64,000 bases of DNA from Hominimerdicola alba (lineage in GTDB: Bacteria; Bacillota; Clostridia; Oscillospirales; Ruminococcaceae): NCBI RefSeq assembly GCF_900112155.1, contig NZ_FOKQ01000002.1:143784-207783 (forward strand), written 5' to 3'. Below, one piece after another: positions 48,801-56,735 of the stretch. Each line of letters starts with the position of its first letter. Within the stretch, counting starts at the first letter, position 1. The notes beneath the pieces were generated by a model. The model worked only from the letters and a program-made list of their open reading frames with translations, was not told where the DNA came from and did no database searches. Position numbers and translations under genes: made by a program.

Positions 48801-51618
48801 TTTAAAGGCTTCACCTGCGGATGCTATATCTGGTGCTGCACAGAGTAACCCCGAAAACTTCACACTCAAAGAAACAATATCAAAGTATTTTGATATCGTA
48901 GGCATCAAAGTCAATAATGAAGAACTGAATGATGATTATCCTATAAGCAATGGTACAGACTCTACAGAAAAATCTGTGGATTTTGGAATCACACCAACGG
49001 TTACAAATGCCAGCGCAACAGCGATAGGCACAGAATCAAACTACTATCCGATGCCCGAACTAACGGATTATAATCATTTCACTAAGACCCAATACAGTTA
49101 CGAATACGACTTTGACGGCAGCGGAACGGTAACGTTCAAGCTAAAACCAAAAGACGGTTTCTTAGGCGGTAACGATGTACCTCTGCTTATCGACGCAACA
49201 CTGTCGCGTAAGAATGGCGAAAGTGCTGATGTTACGGATATCCCCCCACTTGACTACACCGACTTTGCAAATGTAAAGCTGGCGGGTGAAACTCTGGAGC
49301 CTACCATAACCTCCGACCCGATATTCGTTGACTACGGTTCTACGATAACAGCTGATATTTTCAGCGTAAATGCGGCGGCTTATAACGCACTTGATCCCGA
49401 GGACTGGCAGGACGATCATGCAGATTATGGTGCCCTGTCTTACGAACCCACACTGGGAACTAAGATAACAGCTGATACGGATTACATCCTTACAGCATCG
49501 CTGGAAGCTGATTCCGCAGCAAGCAAGGCGAAGGTCATCGATGAAGTGGATACGGCTGAAAGGAACTTCAAAGTTCCCGTATACGTAAGCTATCCCATAG
49601 ACCTTCAGCTTGAAAATCTTACATCAGATGCGGCGGATAAGTTCCCCACAACGGTTGAAGATACCGAACTGGTATTCGATATCTATGCTGCTGACGGCTA
49701 TGATCTTCCCGCAGCAGAAAATGTGGAGATAACCAACACAGATACCACAGACCCCAATGCTGAACCCACTGTTATAACAGATGCATTGGTCGAGAAGATA
49801 GGCGATAAGATAACAGTCTATATCCCGAGAAAAAGCATAACAGGCAAAGTCACAGTAAAAGCTTCGGGCGTGAACGCTAAGCACAGCGTAAAGTACTACT
49901 ATCAGATGTACGACCCCGTGGGCAAGGCGATAAGCCTTGAAGAAGCAGTTGACAGCAAGACATTCGCTAACGGCGAGGTTATCACCGGTATCACCTATCC
50001 CTCACGTCCCGACGAATACCCCGACGGTTACGACGGCTACTTCTGGGACTGGTCCATAGAAGCCGATAACAACGGCGATCATATCATGGGTCAGGAAGAT
50101 GTGATAATAGTTGGTACTTACAAACCGATAACCTACGCTATAAAAGTAAACTATTACACCAAGGAAAGCGAAGATGATCCGAATCCTCAGCTTCGGGGAA
50201 CATACATATCTCCGCTTGACAGGACACTGTATGATAACGGTACATACAAGATCGCACTTACCAAGGGCGCTGAGTTCTACATAGCCTCTCCCGATTTCGA
50301 GGGATATGTAACAGATACTCCCTATATAGCGGGCGTGGTGGACGATGCGTTCATAGATACTCTTGACGAAACTGTTGACGGACATCCGTCCATGACAGTC
50401 GCTGTGTATTACACCAAAGTTCCCGATGACACTGAACTTATAGTGAACTTCGTGAAATGTGATGTAAGAGGCGCACCTCTGGGTATAGCTTCGGATAAAC
50501 ATATAATAGGTGATAATAACTACGATTACAGCGGAATCCAGGCTGCTATCGACAGCTGGATAACTTCTGCAAGTGAGGTAGTAAAGATCACAAAGGTCGA
50601 AGAAGATGCTTCAGAAACAAAAGTCACTGCTATCACAGCAGCGGGAACATACAACGTATACTACCGCGATATCCCCAAAAAAGTGACGATCAACTTCTAC
50701 AAAAACATCGGAGATGCTGAGACCGTGGCTACAAGAACAGCTGTCATCGGCAGAGAGTACAGCTACGATCCCGACAAGGACGACTACATACCTCTTCCTA
50801 CAGCTGTTGATCCCACACATGAATATCGTCATACAGGCTGGCAGACAGATTCAGGCGATATCATCGAGGACGATATGATAGTAAGTATAGAAGGAGAAAC
50901 TATCGATCTCTACGCTGTATGGGAATCTTCAAAGATAACGATAACCGTAAAGTATCTGTATGCCTGGAACGTGATTGATACCACGATCCGCGGCACAGAA
51001 GCCAATGCTCAGTATGTGCATCAGACCGACTACGGTAAGAGCTACGATATCATTTCACCTACTTTACAGAACTATACTGCTGAACCGCTGCGTGTAACAG
51101 GTGTTGCTCTGGCAGACAAGCAGGAAACAGTTTTCTACAAGGATAATGATTCATCGAGCATTACTATCAAGGCGAATATTTACAGCACATACTATCAGGA
51201 CAGCGACAGCGGAAACGCCGCAGACGGAGCACCTCTCCTCAAGGGCGGTACATTCGGGCTGTACGCTGAGGACGGAACACTGATCGGTACAAAGCAGAAC
51301 ACAAGCGGCATTGTATCGTGGGATAATACAGAATTCGATATCAGACAGGGCATGACCTACACTATAAAGTGTACTTCACCGCCTCCTGGTTACGGAGATG
51401 GCGAAGCAGAGGTAACAGTCGGAACATCCGATGGTGCCATAGTCATAGACGATATCGAGATATTCCTCGATGTTTCACCGTTTGACCTGCCATACGCCGG
51501 CAGTACACCGATGACAGGATACACTGTTTTCGGATTATCAACAATGGTACTTGCTGTTTTCCTGCTGTTCGTACATATGCGCAGTAAAACAGAAGAAGAA
51601 AAAATCAGAAAAACTTAA
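45838..51618 (+). CDS. Giant LPxxG-anchored glycine-rich surface adhesin (pilus tip-like)
   Basis: 1926 residues from TTG 45838 (GAAAGGAGTGG upstream). Order: signal peptide (1-40); glycine-rich domain 1 (about 111-420, with a run of seven or more Gly near 228); beta-rich region; glycine-rich domain 2 (about 744-970); Ig-like/beta regions; MucBP-like (1430-1528), InlB-repeat-like (1615-1698), a second MucBP-like (1699-1771) and SpaA/Cna-B-like (1773-1880) modules; LPYAG sorting motif (1884-1888), membrane helix and charged tail. With the pilin and class C sortase downstream, it is probably the pilus tip adhesin. The 47.9-48.9 kb part is more AT-rich. Ligand unknown. Confidence 0.9.
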   Translation: MTSKKSSKLTKRISAFTMAALVVMEQFAYFPQIVVSAARSASDSGSVEFPEVHNTNDVSAILSHSDQLIDNGDGTFTFTTELKSSYSYFDESRNWMQSQDGSYTLDKAGTYLIELWGGDGGDGSSMFPLSFKAGAGGKGGFVYGLLEVSEELAAQKKKLYYEIGSRGLSETRRYDSGGTGGIGGGAGDIVIFSVGAGGGYSAVYLMDENEELTDTVRNDPSKVLMIAGGGGGGGAGAALHTLPGLFGGDGKANGGDGGTFDSDISEVPNIENFVSSNTYVGKYYAGENGSTSGTKGAYVGKGGTDIPGEIVTSFIGYLAASSYPNDWQKTYHPELDRGVGGASNFRGGGGGAGFAGGSGGMQNEPVDARNVGGGGGGSSYVGKFSNFTPRDKGDANYFVNREDNTNSDTGGAVVIRHLSNNGTDYNYLNSIEVSGDISQYFDVVSTNGTPSGNSFTKTGSVAPVSSGLAKGQEKDKLTVSVTIRPKAQFMGGVRVPIFNEDGSTLTVTGGTKTTHITLGDDVKYVNVPYNISIKTKNSTVHQNDAITKADLYADGYNEIAYNSNDPMQDFITGISYEIARDGNAYTASGSFGYTISASDVGNTLYPDIRVTLGVPANVTPAKVGDAGSNVIVKKATLRCVDDTMFNVGGIELNAEKSLVYNEEDGTYNLTVDTTVASELTGNNFYIIDYDSSLHDKVHAATQDTNSDGFNHLPALNHQGNTRTKINSATYYSNQSLNITYGPGYYFVQVWGGDGGSGGYYGTNGTEGGSGGKGGYNCGYIYIEDTSNVSLVVGERGYDGAYFNNRDLSDKTGAYGGGCTWLRIGDDIMIAGGGGGGTPVYASTNGGNPNQAGKPGYSGYGYVPTDDKFDIPNLPVDPGTGIRSDGDPNNYEVYNGETAVINPNDNTDVTPGMAGGNYSSSGFKSDLSEFTELPYDPKEYFIFYNTTKPLRSGTDYGNGGVRVVRLGLKGGYILGGETVLEMTADEITALKASPADAISGAAQSNPENFTLKETISKYFDIVGIKVNNEELNDDYPISNGTDSTEKSVDFGITPTVTNASATAIGTESNYYPMPELTDYNHFTKTQYSYEYDFDGSGTVTFKLKPKDGFLGGNDVPLLIDATLSRKNGESADVTDIPPLDYTDFANVKLAGETLEPTITSDPIFVDYGSTITADIFSVNAAAYNALDPEDWQDDHADYGALSYEPTLGTKITADTDYILTASLEADSAASKAKVIDEVDTAERNFKVPVYVSYPIDLQLENLTSDAADKFPTTVEDTELVFDIYAADGYDLPAAENVEITNTDTTDPNAEPTVITDALVEKIGDKITVYIPRKSITGKVTVKASGVNAKHSVKYYYQMYDPVGKAISLEEAVDSKTFANGEVITGITYPSRPDEYPDGYDGYFWDWSIEADNNGDHIMGQEDVIIVGTYKPITYAIKVNYYTKESEDDPNPQLRGTYISPLDRTLYDNGTYKIALTKGAEFYIASPDFEGYVTDTPYIAGVVDDAFIDTLDETVDGHPSMTVAVYYTKVPDDTELIVNFVKCDVRGAPLGIASDKHIIGDNNYDYSGIQAAIDSWITSASEVVKITKVEEDASETKVTAITAAGTYNVYYRDIPKKVTINFYKNIGDAETVATRTAVIGREYSYDPDKDDYIPLPTAVDPTHEYRHTGWQTDSGDIIEDDMIVSIEGETIDLYAVWESSKITITVKYLYAWNVIDTTIRGTEANAQYVHQTDYGKSYDIISPTLQNYTAEPLRVTGVALADKQETVFYKDNDSSSITIKANIYSTYYQDSDSGNAADGAPLLKGGTFGLYAEDGTLIGTKQNTSGIVSWDNTEFDIRQGMTYTIKCTSPPPGYGDGEAEVTVGTSDGAIVIDDIEIFLDVSPFDLPYAGSTPMTGYTVFGLSTMVLAVFLLFVHMRSKTEEEKIRKT

Positions 51619-51636
51619 ATATAGGAGGGTCTAACT

Positions 51637-53442
51637 ATGAAAAAAATGTTTAAACGCACAACAGCAATAGCTGCTTCAGCACTCATGATCGGTCAGATGG
51701 TACCTTTCAACGTATTTGCAGATCAGACAGACGGTAAAACCAATCTGAGAATACATCCATATGTATTAAGTGAAGAAAATTATAATGCAGCGAAAGCATC
51801 AGACTATACACCCACAGGTAAAGCTAACGTTGATGGTAACTGGGTGGCAGATGCTTATGGTGAAGAAACTGCGGGTATTACATTCGATATCGTTGAAGTA
51901 AATACTGATGGTTCTGTTAAAGTGGATGGATACCATGATGAAGGCAAGACGGTATTTACTGGTTTGCCAAACGCTTTCTATAAGATAGTACCAAACAGAG
52001 AAGATCATACAGACGCCCGATTCAAAGATGCAGAGGCTTTCTATATTCATCTGCCTGCAGTAGTTAATGGTGCAGCGTTATTTGATGTTGATATTTATCC
52101 CAAGCTGACAGAAAATAATGATACCAATGATGACAGCGCCGATCCTGAGACAGAGACAGTTCCTGCTACCGATCCTGCTACCACTCCTAACAAGCACGCT
52201 ATCAAGCTGAAAAAGCAGCTGAGTGACAGTGACACATGGAAGACAGGTTTAAGCGCTAAATTTGAGATCTACTACCAGGATACGCTTGATAACTGGGTAG
52301 ATGTAGGTGAATTTACAACAGACAGTGACGGTGTTATTCAGGTCGATGGTCTGCCTCTCGGAACATATTGGGCAGTTGAGCAGGAACAGCCCGAGGGTTA
52401 TCTGCTCGATCAGACACCTATCAAGTTTGAACTTGACGGTTCAGGTGAGATATCCAAGCAGGTAAAAACTTTTTCTAATGACAAGAAACTGGAAGTTGCA
52501 AAGGAAGTAATTACCGAAGGTACCGGTACAGGTCTGCAATACAAGTGGAAGATTACAGCAGATGTTCCCGGAAAGAAAGAAAATCTTCTGAGCTATACTA
52601 TCACTGATAAGTATACAGATCTGGATATTACAGATATTGCAATAGACGGATTTACCCAGGGTACAGATTACACAATTACAGAGGATACCGATGCAGGTAC
52701 AGTTACTATCGCATTTACCAAAACTGGTATTGGTAAGCTTTCAGGTACAAGTCTTGAGATAATCGTTACATCTAACAAGGCTGGTTCAGGCGCATCGGTA
52801 GCCAACCAAGCATCGATCGCATATAAGTATGCTTACAATCCTAATACAGAAGATGAAATACCTGATGATATCCCCGGCATAATTGATCCTGATGATGATG
52901 ATTCATATCCCGGCGTAACAAGCTTCCCTGTAGATCCTGAAAATCCTGATCCCAAAACCAAGGACGAATTCACACCTGCAACCATCACTATCTCGAACTA
53001 TGAAACCGGTAAATCTGTTGAGTTGTCAGGCGGTGTATACGAAATTTCACGCTGCAGCCAGCATAAAGACTCGGATTATTCAGGTGATGTCGTAACTCTT
53101 GCAAACCTTGCACCCGGTGAGTACACCATCAAGCAGCTTGCAACAAAGTCAGGCTATTATGTAGAAGAGGATGCAGCTAAGAATACAAAGACCATCTACA
53201 TCGATAAGGATGGTACAGTATACGAAGGTACAGAAGCTAGTCATACTACTGTTCTTGCAAATAACAAGGTAATATTCTACAACGATAAGACCGTTGAAGG
53301 TTTCGATCTGCCTTTCACAGGTACAACTGCAACTATCGTATTCACAATAGCTGGTATCGGCATAATGGGCGGAGCAATGTTCTTCATCTTCATCCTCTTC
53401 AAGAAGAGAGACAAGGACGAAGAAGACAAGGAAAATGCTTGA
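51637..53442 (+). CDS. Backbone pilin, sortase-assembled
   Basis: 601 residues. Signal peptide (1-29), N-terminal pilin domain with the YPK motif (DVDIYPKL, Lys156), which sortase C uses to join subunits; SpaA/Cna-B domain (about 185-285) with an E-box-like VEQEQPEGY; a fimbrial isopeptide-type domain (about 290-390); C-terminal Cna-B-like domain (about 445-545); LPFTG at 558-562, hydrophobic segment and KKRDKDEEDKENA tail. AGGAGGG ribosome site. Lies 18 bases after the adhesin gene and 124 bases before sortase. Confidence 0.93.
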   Translation: MKKMFKRTTAIAASALMIGQMVPFNVFADQTDGKTNLRIHPYVLSEENYNAAKASDYTPTGKANVDGNWVADAYGEETAGITFDIVEVNTDGSVKVDGYHDEGKTVFTGLPNAFYKIVPNREDHTDARFKDAEAFYIHLPAVVNGAALFDVDIYPKLTENNDTNDDSADPETETVPATDPATTPNKHAIKLKKQLSDSDTWKTGLSAKFEIYYQDTLDNWVDVGEFTTDSDGVIQVDGLPLGTYWAVEQEQPEGYLLDQTPIKFELDGSGEISKQVKTFSNDKKLEVAKEVITEGTGTGLQYKWKITADVPGKKENLLSYTITDKYTDLDITDIAIDGFTQGTDYTITEDTDAGTVTIAFTKTGIGKLSGTSLEIIVTSNKAGSGASVANQASIAYKYAYNPNTEDEIPDDIPGIIDPDDDDSYPGVTSFPVDPENPDPKTKDEFTPATITISNYETGKSVELSGGVYEISRCSQHKDSDYSGDVVTLANLAPGEYTIKQLATKSGYYVEEDAAKNTKTIYIDKDGTVYEGTEASHTTVLANNKVIFYNDKTVEGFDLPFTGTTATIVFTIAGIGIMGGAMFFIFILFKKRDKDEEDKENA

Positions 53443-53566
53443 TCTGATGTGTGAACGATATTTCGGAAAATATTTAAGACCCTCCGATATACGCACATGA
53501 TCTTAAGCTGATAAAAGGTGCCGCTTGCTTTGCTGGCGGCACTGCCTTTGTAAGGAGGACAAGCTG

Positions 53567-54388
53567 TTGAGTAAAAAGAAAAAGAAGAATAAACGTCTGG
53601 CTATAATTCTGCTAATACTGGTGTTCCTTATAGGTCTGGGATTATTTCTTTATCCCTTTATCAGCAAGATCATCATAAGCAAACAGGTTGAAGAGAATAT
53701 ACAGGAATACAAGGACGATCTGACAAGGATAATCGAAGAAGCCGAGGAAAACGGCGATCTTGAGCTCGGGGACGATGTTCCCCGTGACGAAGACGGCAAT
53801 CCTGCACCCTATGAAAAGGTGCGCTACGAGAAAGAGGCTGAGGAAAAGCAGCCGTACCTCAACGAACTGTATCAGTATATGCGCAGGCGTAATAAGGAAC
53901 TGTACGAATCTGGACAGGCTCAGCTGAATTCTGATTCGGCTTACAAGTATCCCGAGTTCGATCTTATCGATTACGGAGTTAAAACACAGAGTATAGGCTT
54001 GCTGCAGATAGAAAAGCTGGATCTGAAGCTGCCGCTGTTCCTGGGCGCCAATGATGCGAATCTTACAGCGGGCTGCGGACATCTGACCTACACCTCCTAC
54101 CCAATAGGTGATGTAAATACGAACTGTGTAATAGCAGTTCACCGCGGACTTGGCGGTTCGGATTTCCTCAGGCACGTAGATAAGCTTGCGAGCGGTGATA
54201 TAATCAAGCTCCAGAATTATTGGTACACTATGGAATACCGCGTGGTAAGCACTAAGATAGTTGACCCTGATGCGGTTGACTCAATACTGATACAGCCCGG
54301 AAAGGACACTCTGACGCTGTACACCTGTCACCCATACGGAATAAACAACCAGAGGTATCTGGTATACTGTGAGCGTGTGACATCGTAA
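53567..54388 (+). CDS. srtC: Class C sortase (pilus polymerase)
   Basis: 273 residues from TTG 53567 (AAGGAGG 8 bases upstream). A basic N-terminus and one membrane helix (about 11-33) are followed by the sortase fold with His192 (AVHRGL), Cys254 (TLYTCHPYG, the TLxTC motif) and Arg263 (NNQRYLV). The long charged region between helix and fold fits class C enzymes. A flexible lid motif is not clear. It should polymerise the 601-residue pilin through Lys156 and LPFTG. No housekeeping sortase is nearby. Confidence 0.94.
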   Translation: MSKKKKKNKRLAIILLILVFLIGLGLFLYPFISKIIISKQVEENIQEYKDDLTRIIEEAEENGDLELGDDVPRDEDGNPAPYEKVRYEKEAEEKQPYLNELYQYMRRRNKELYESGQAQLNSDSAYKYPEFDLIDYGVKTQSIGLLQIEKLDLKLPLFLGANDANLTAGCGHLTYTSYPIGDVNTNCVIAVHRGLGGSDFLRHVDKLASGDIIKLQNYWYTMEYRVVSTKIVDPDAVDSILIQPGKDTLTLYTCHPYGINNQRYLVYCERVTS

Positions 54389-54418
54389 TAATGAAGGATA
54401 TTATAGGATAATTTAAAG

Positions 54419-54450
54419 AACGCCGTTCTCTTAGCGAGAACGGCGTTTTT
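54419..54450 (+). terminator. Terminator of the pilus operon
   Basis: AACGCCGTTCTC / GAGAACGGCGTT with a 5-base loop, then Ts. The following 170 bases show nothing else. Confidence 0.9.
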
Positions 54451-54618
54451 GGGAAGTTCACTGTGCTTTTATAGTTCAATCTACATTTTGTTTTTGCACC
54501 TTGGTGATTAGGGCTCTGCTAACAGTCATCTTTGCTGATTGTGCAAACATCCCGCAAGTTTTTCGCGAAAGGCTTGAGCCAAAGCTAATTACTTGGCAGT
54601 TTTCATTTTCCAGTTTAC

Positions 54619-55536
54619 TCAATCCCCCGAAACATTCGTCAGCTTATACAGCTTTCTGAATTCTGTCGGAGTACAGCCCTTTATCTCCCTGAATACTCTG
54701 TTAAAGGTTGTCAGGCTGGAAAAACCTACCTGCATTGCAGCTTCTGTTACCGAGATATTCTCGTCAAGCAGAAGCATCTCCGCGGCTTTTATCCTTCTGT
54801 GATTCAAAAAGCTTATGAAGGTCGTTCGGCTGTATTTCTTGAATATTCGCGAAAAATGATACTTGCTGTATCCTGCCATCCTAGCCAGATCATCAAGCGT
54901 GATGTTGTACATATAGTTCTGCTCGATGTACTTGATGATGCTTCCGAATTTCTCCAGATATTTCTCATCGTCATACTTCACGGCACTTATCTGATTTTCC
55001 TTGATCCTCGCAAGCAGTGTAAGCAGCTTGATGTAGATGTATACTTCGGAAAGAACATCAAAATTGCTGTACAGCGTGTATACCTCTTTAATAAGGTTGC
55101 CCAGAGATATCCTGAGTTCCTCATCGGATTCCTCGCCTATCATAACAGGTGATTTCAGCACCGAGTAAAGGTCGTATAACGCTGGATTCGAGCTTATGCT
55201 CCTGTTGTCAAACAGCATGATAAGTCTGCGTCCCGACTGCGCTTTCATTGCGTGCAGTGTGCCCGCAGGTACTATCATTATATCCCGCTCGTGCAGTTCG
55301 TAAGTCTTGCCGTCGCATATCATCGTATAACCGTTTGTCAGCGGCATTACTATCTCGATCGCATTGTGCCAGTGCATAGGATATTCTTCTGTATCTACAT
55401 TGTCGTAGATAAGCACACTTCGGTTCTCGATATAATCGACTGTCTCAAAATCCCCGTCCAGATGTACTATCATGATCGTTTCTACCCCCGTCTTATGACG
55501 CGGCATTACTACCCTTGCCGCGAAAAATAACTCCAT
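54619..55536 (-). CDS. AraC family transcriptional regulator
   Basis: About 305 residues: N-terminal cupin-like sensor (MHWHNAIEIVMPL, IMIVPAGTLHAM) and C-terminal double helix-turn-helix (ITLDDLARMAGYSKYHFSRIFKKYSR; ISVTEAAMQVGFSSLTTFNRVFREIKGCTPTEFRK). I chose ATG 55536 (AGGA upstream); ATGs at 55575 and about 55473 are alternatives. Divergent from the DUF4380-like and GH3 genes, so it probably controls them in response to a sugar. Its own promoter is at 55615-55643. Confidence 0.88.
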   Translation of the reverse strand: MELFFAARVVMPRHKTGVETIMIVHLDGDFETVDYIENRSVLIYDNVDTEEYPMHWHNAIEIVMPLTNGYTMICDGKTYELHERDIMIVPAGTLHAMKAQSGRRLIMLFDNRSISSNPALYDLYSVLKSPVMIGEESDEELRISLGNLIKEVYTLYSNFDVLSEVYIYIKLLTLLARIKENQISAVKYDDEKYLEKFGSIIKYIEQNYMYNITLDDLARMAGYSKYHFSRIFKKYSRTTFISFLNHRRIKAAEMLLLDENISVTEAAMQVGFSSLTTFNRVFREIKGCTPTEFRKLYKLTNVSGD

Positions 55537-55614
55537 TTTATTCCTGACTGATATTCCAAAATGACTTGTCTGCATTCCACCTGACAGACAAATAATTGCT
55601 CTACCTTGTTACAT

Positions 55615-55643
55615 ATTATAACACAAACCTTTTGATTTTTCAA
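55615..55643 (-). promoter_or_regulatory. Promoter of the AraC-type regulator
   Basis: On the minus strand TTGAAA, 17 bases, TATAAT. Confidence 0.72.
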
Positions 55644-55728
55644 TATATTCAACAGAGAATTCCGTATTTTATCACAATTTTTTTATATAAAATAAGCAAT
55701 ATTTGTGACCGATAACGCAAGAATTGAG

Positions 55729-55757
55729 TTGCAAAAATCGGGCATTCAGTGTATAAT
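55729..55757 (+). promoter_or_regulatory. Promoter of the DUF4380-like/GH3 operon
   Basis: TTGCAA, 17 bases, TATAAT; start codon 33 bases downstream. The 85 bases between the divergent promoters are the likely regulator site. Confidence 0.78.
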
Positions 55758-55789
55758 CAAAGAACAATATGCAAGCGGAGGTGCTTTTT

Positions 55790-56689
55790 ATGAGCGTTAA
55801 GATATCAGAAAAAGAGTATAAAAGCTACGGTAAATGCGTGTTTATAGAGAATGATTCCTGTGCTCTCGCTGTGACTGTTGAATTCGGTCCGAGAGTTATT
55901 TACTTCGCACTTAACGGCAAAGAAAATGTTATGCTGGAAGACGAAGAGGGCAGCTTCACTGTTGATGTTGAGGGCTACGGCACCTGGCGCAACAGAGGCG
56001 GTCACAGGCTGTGGGTAGCTCCCGAGCTTATCCCCGAGACCTATAATCCCGATAATGACCCCGTTGCATACAAAGCAGACGGCGATACCGTAACATTCAC
56101 ACCACCCGCTACGCCTTTCGGCAAGCAGCTTGAAACTGTTATTACTCTCGATGCGAGCAAGCCGATAGTTACAGTTACACAGCGCATAAAGAATATCGGC
56201 GATAAGGAAGCTGATTTCGCACTGTGGTCAATAACAGGTCTTACCGCAGGCGGTACGGCTGTTATACCTATGTGTACAAGAAAATCGGGCTATCTGCCTA
56301 ACAGAGTTATGAGCCTTTGGGATTATTCCGATGTGAACGACCCACGCTTCAAGCTGACTAACGAGTATGTCCGCATCAGACAGGACAAGTTCATACAGGG
56401 CGCTTTCAAGGCAGGCTTCAATGTTGAGGACGGCTTTGCTGCTTACGCTGTTAACGAGCAGATATTCGTTAAGTGCTTCGGTGAGTATCAGTTTGTTGAA
56501 TACCCCGATTATTCCTGTAATTTTGAAATGTATACAAACAGCAAATTCCTAGAGTGTGAGATACTTGGTGAAAAGAGAAAGTATCAGCCGGGCGAGACCG
56601 CCGAGGTCACTGAGACATGGCATCTGCTGGATAACAAGGGAGATATAGAGCCTCAGCTTGATAAGATAAGAGCGGCTGTAGGCAAATGA
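55790..56689 (+). CDS. DUF4380-like / aldose epimerase-fold protein
   Basis: 299 residues from ATG 55790 (GGAGGTG upstream). A beta-sandwich protein with GPRVIYFALNGKENVM, GGHRLWVAPE and a C-terminal LGPLSTL-like ETWHLL segment, which suggests the DUF4380 family, whose fold resembles galactose mutarotase. No signal peptide. Gene order with GH3 suggests a role in sugar handling; specific activity unknown. Confidence 0.72.
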   Translation: MSVKISEKEYKSYGKCVFIENDSCALAVTVEFGPRVIYFALNGKENVMLEDEEGSFTVDVEGYGTWRNRGGHRLWVAPELIPETYNPDNDPVAYKADGDTVTFTPPATPFGKQLETVITLDASKPIVTVTQRIKNIGDKEADFALWSITGLTAGGTAVIPMCTRKSGYLPNRVMSLWDYSDVNDPRFKLTNEYVRIRQDKFIQGAFKAGFNVEDGFAAYAVNEQIFVKCFGEYQFVEYPDYSCNFEMYTNSKFLECEILGEKRKYQPGETAEVTETWHLLDNKGDIEPQLDKIRAAVGK

Positions 56690-56735
56690 TCGGATGATCC
56701 GATATGATATGATATGAAAGGTTAGGAGGAAGGTC

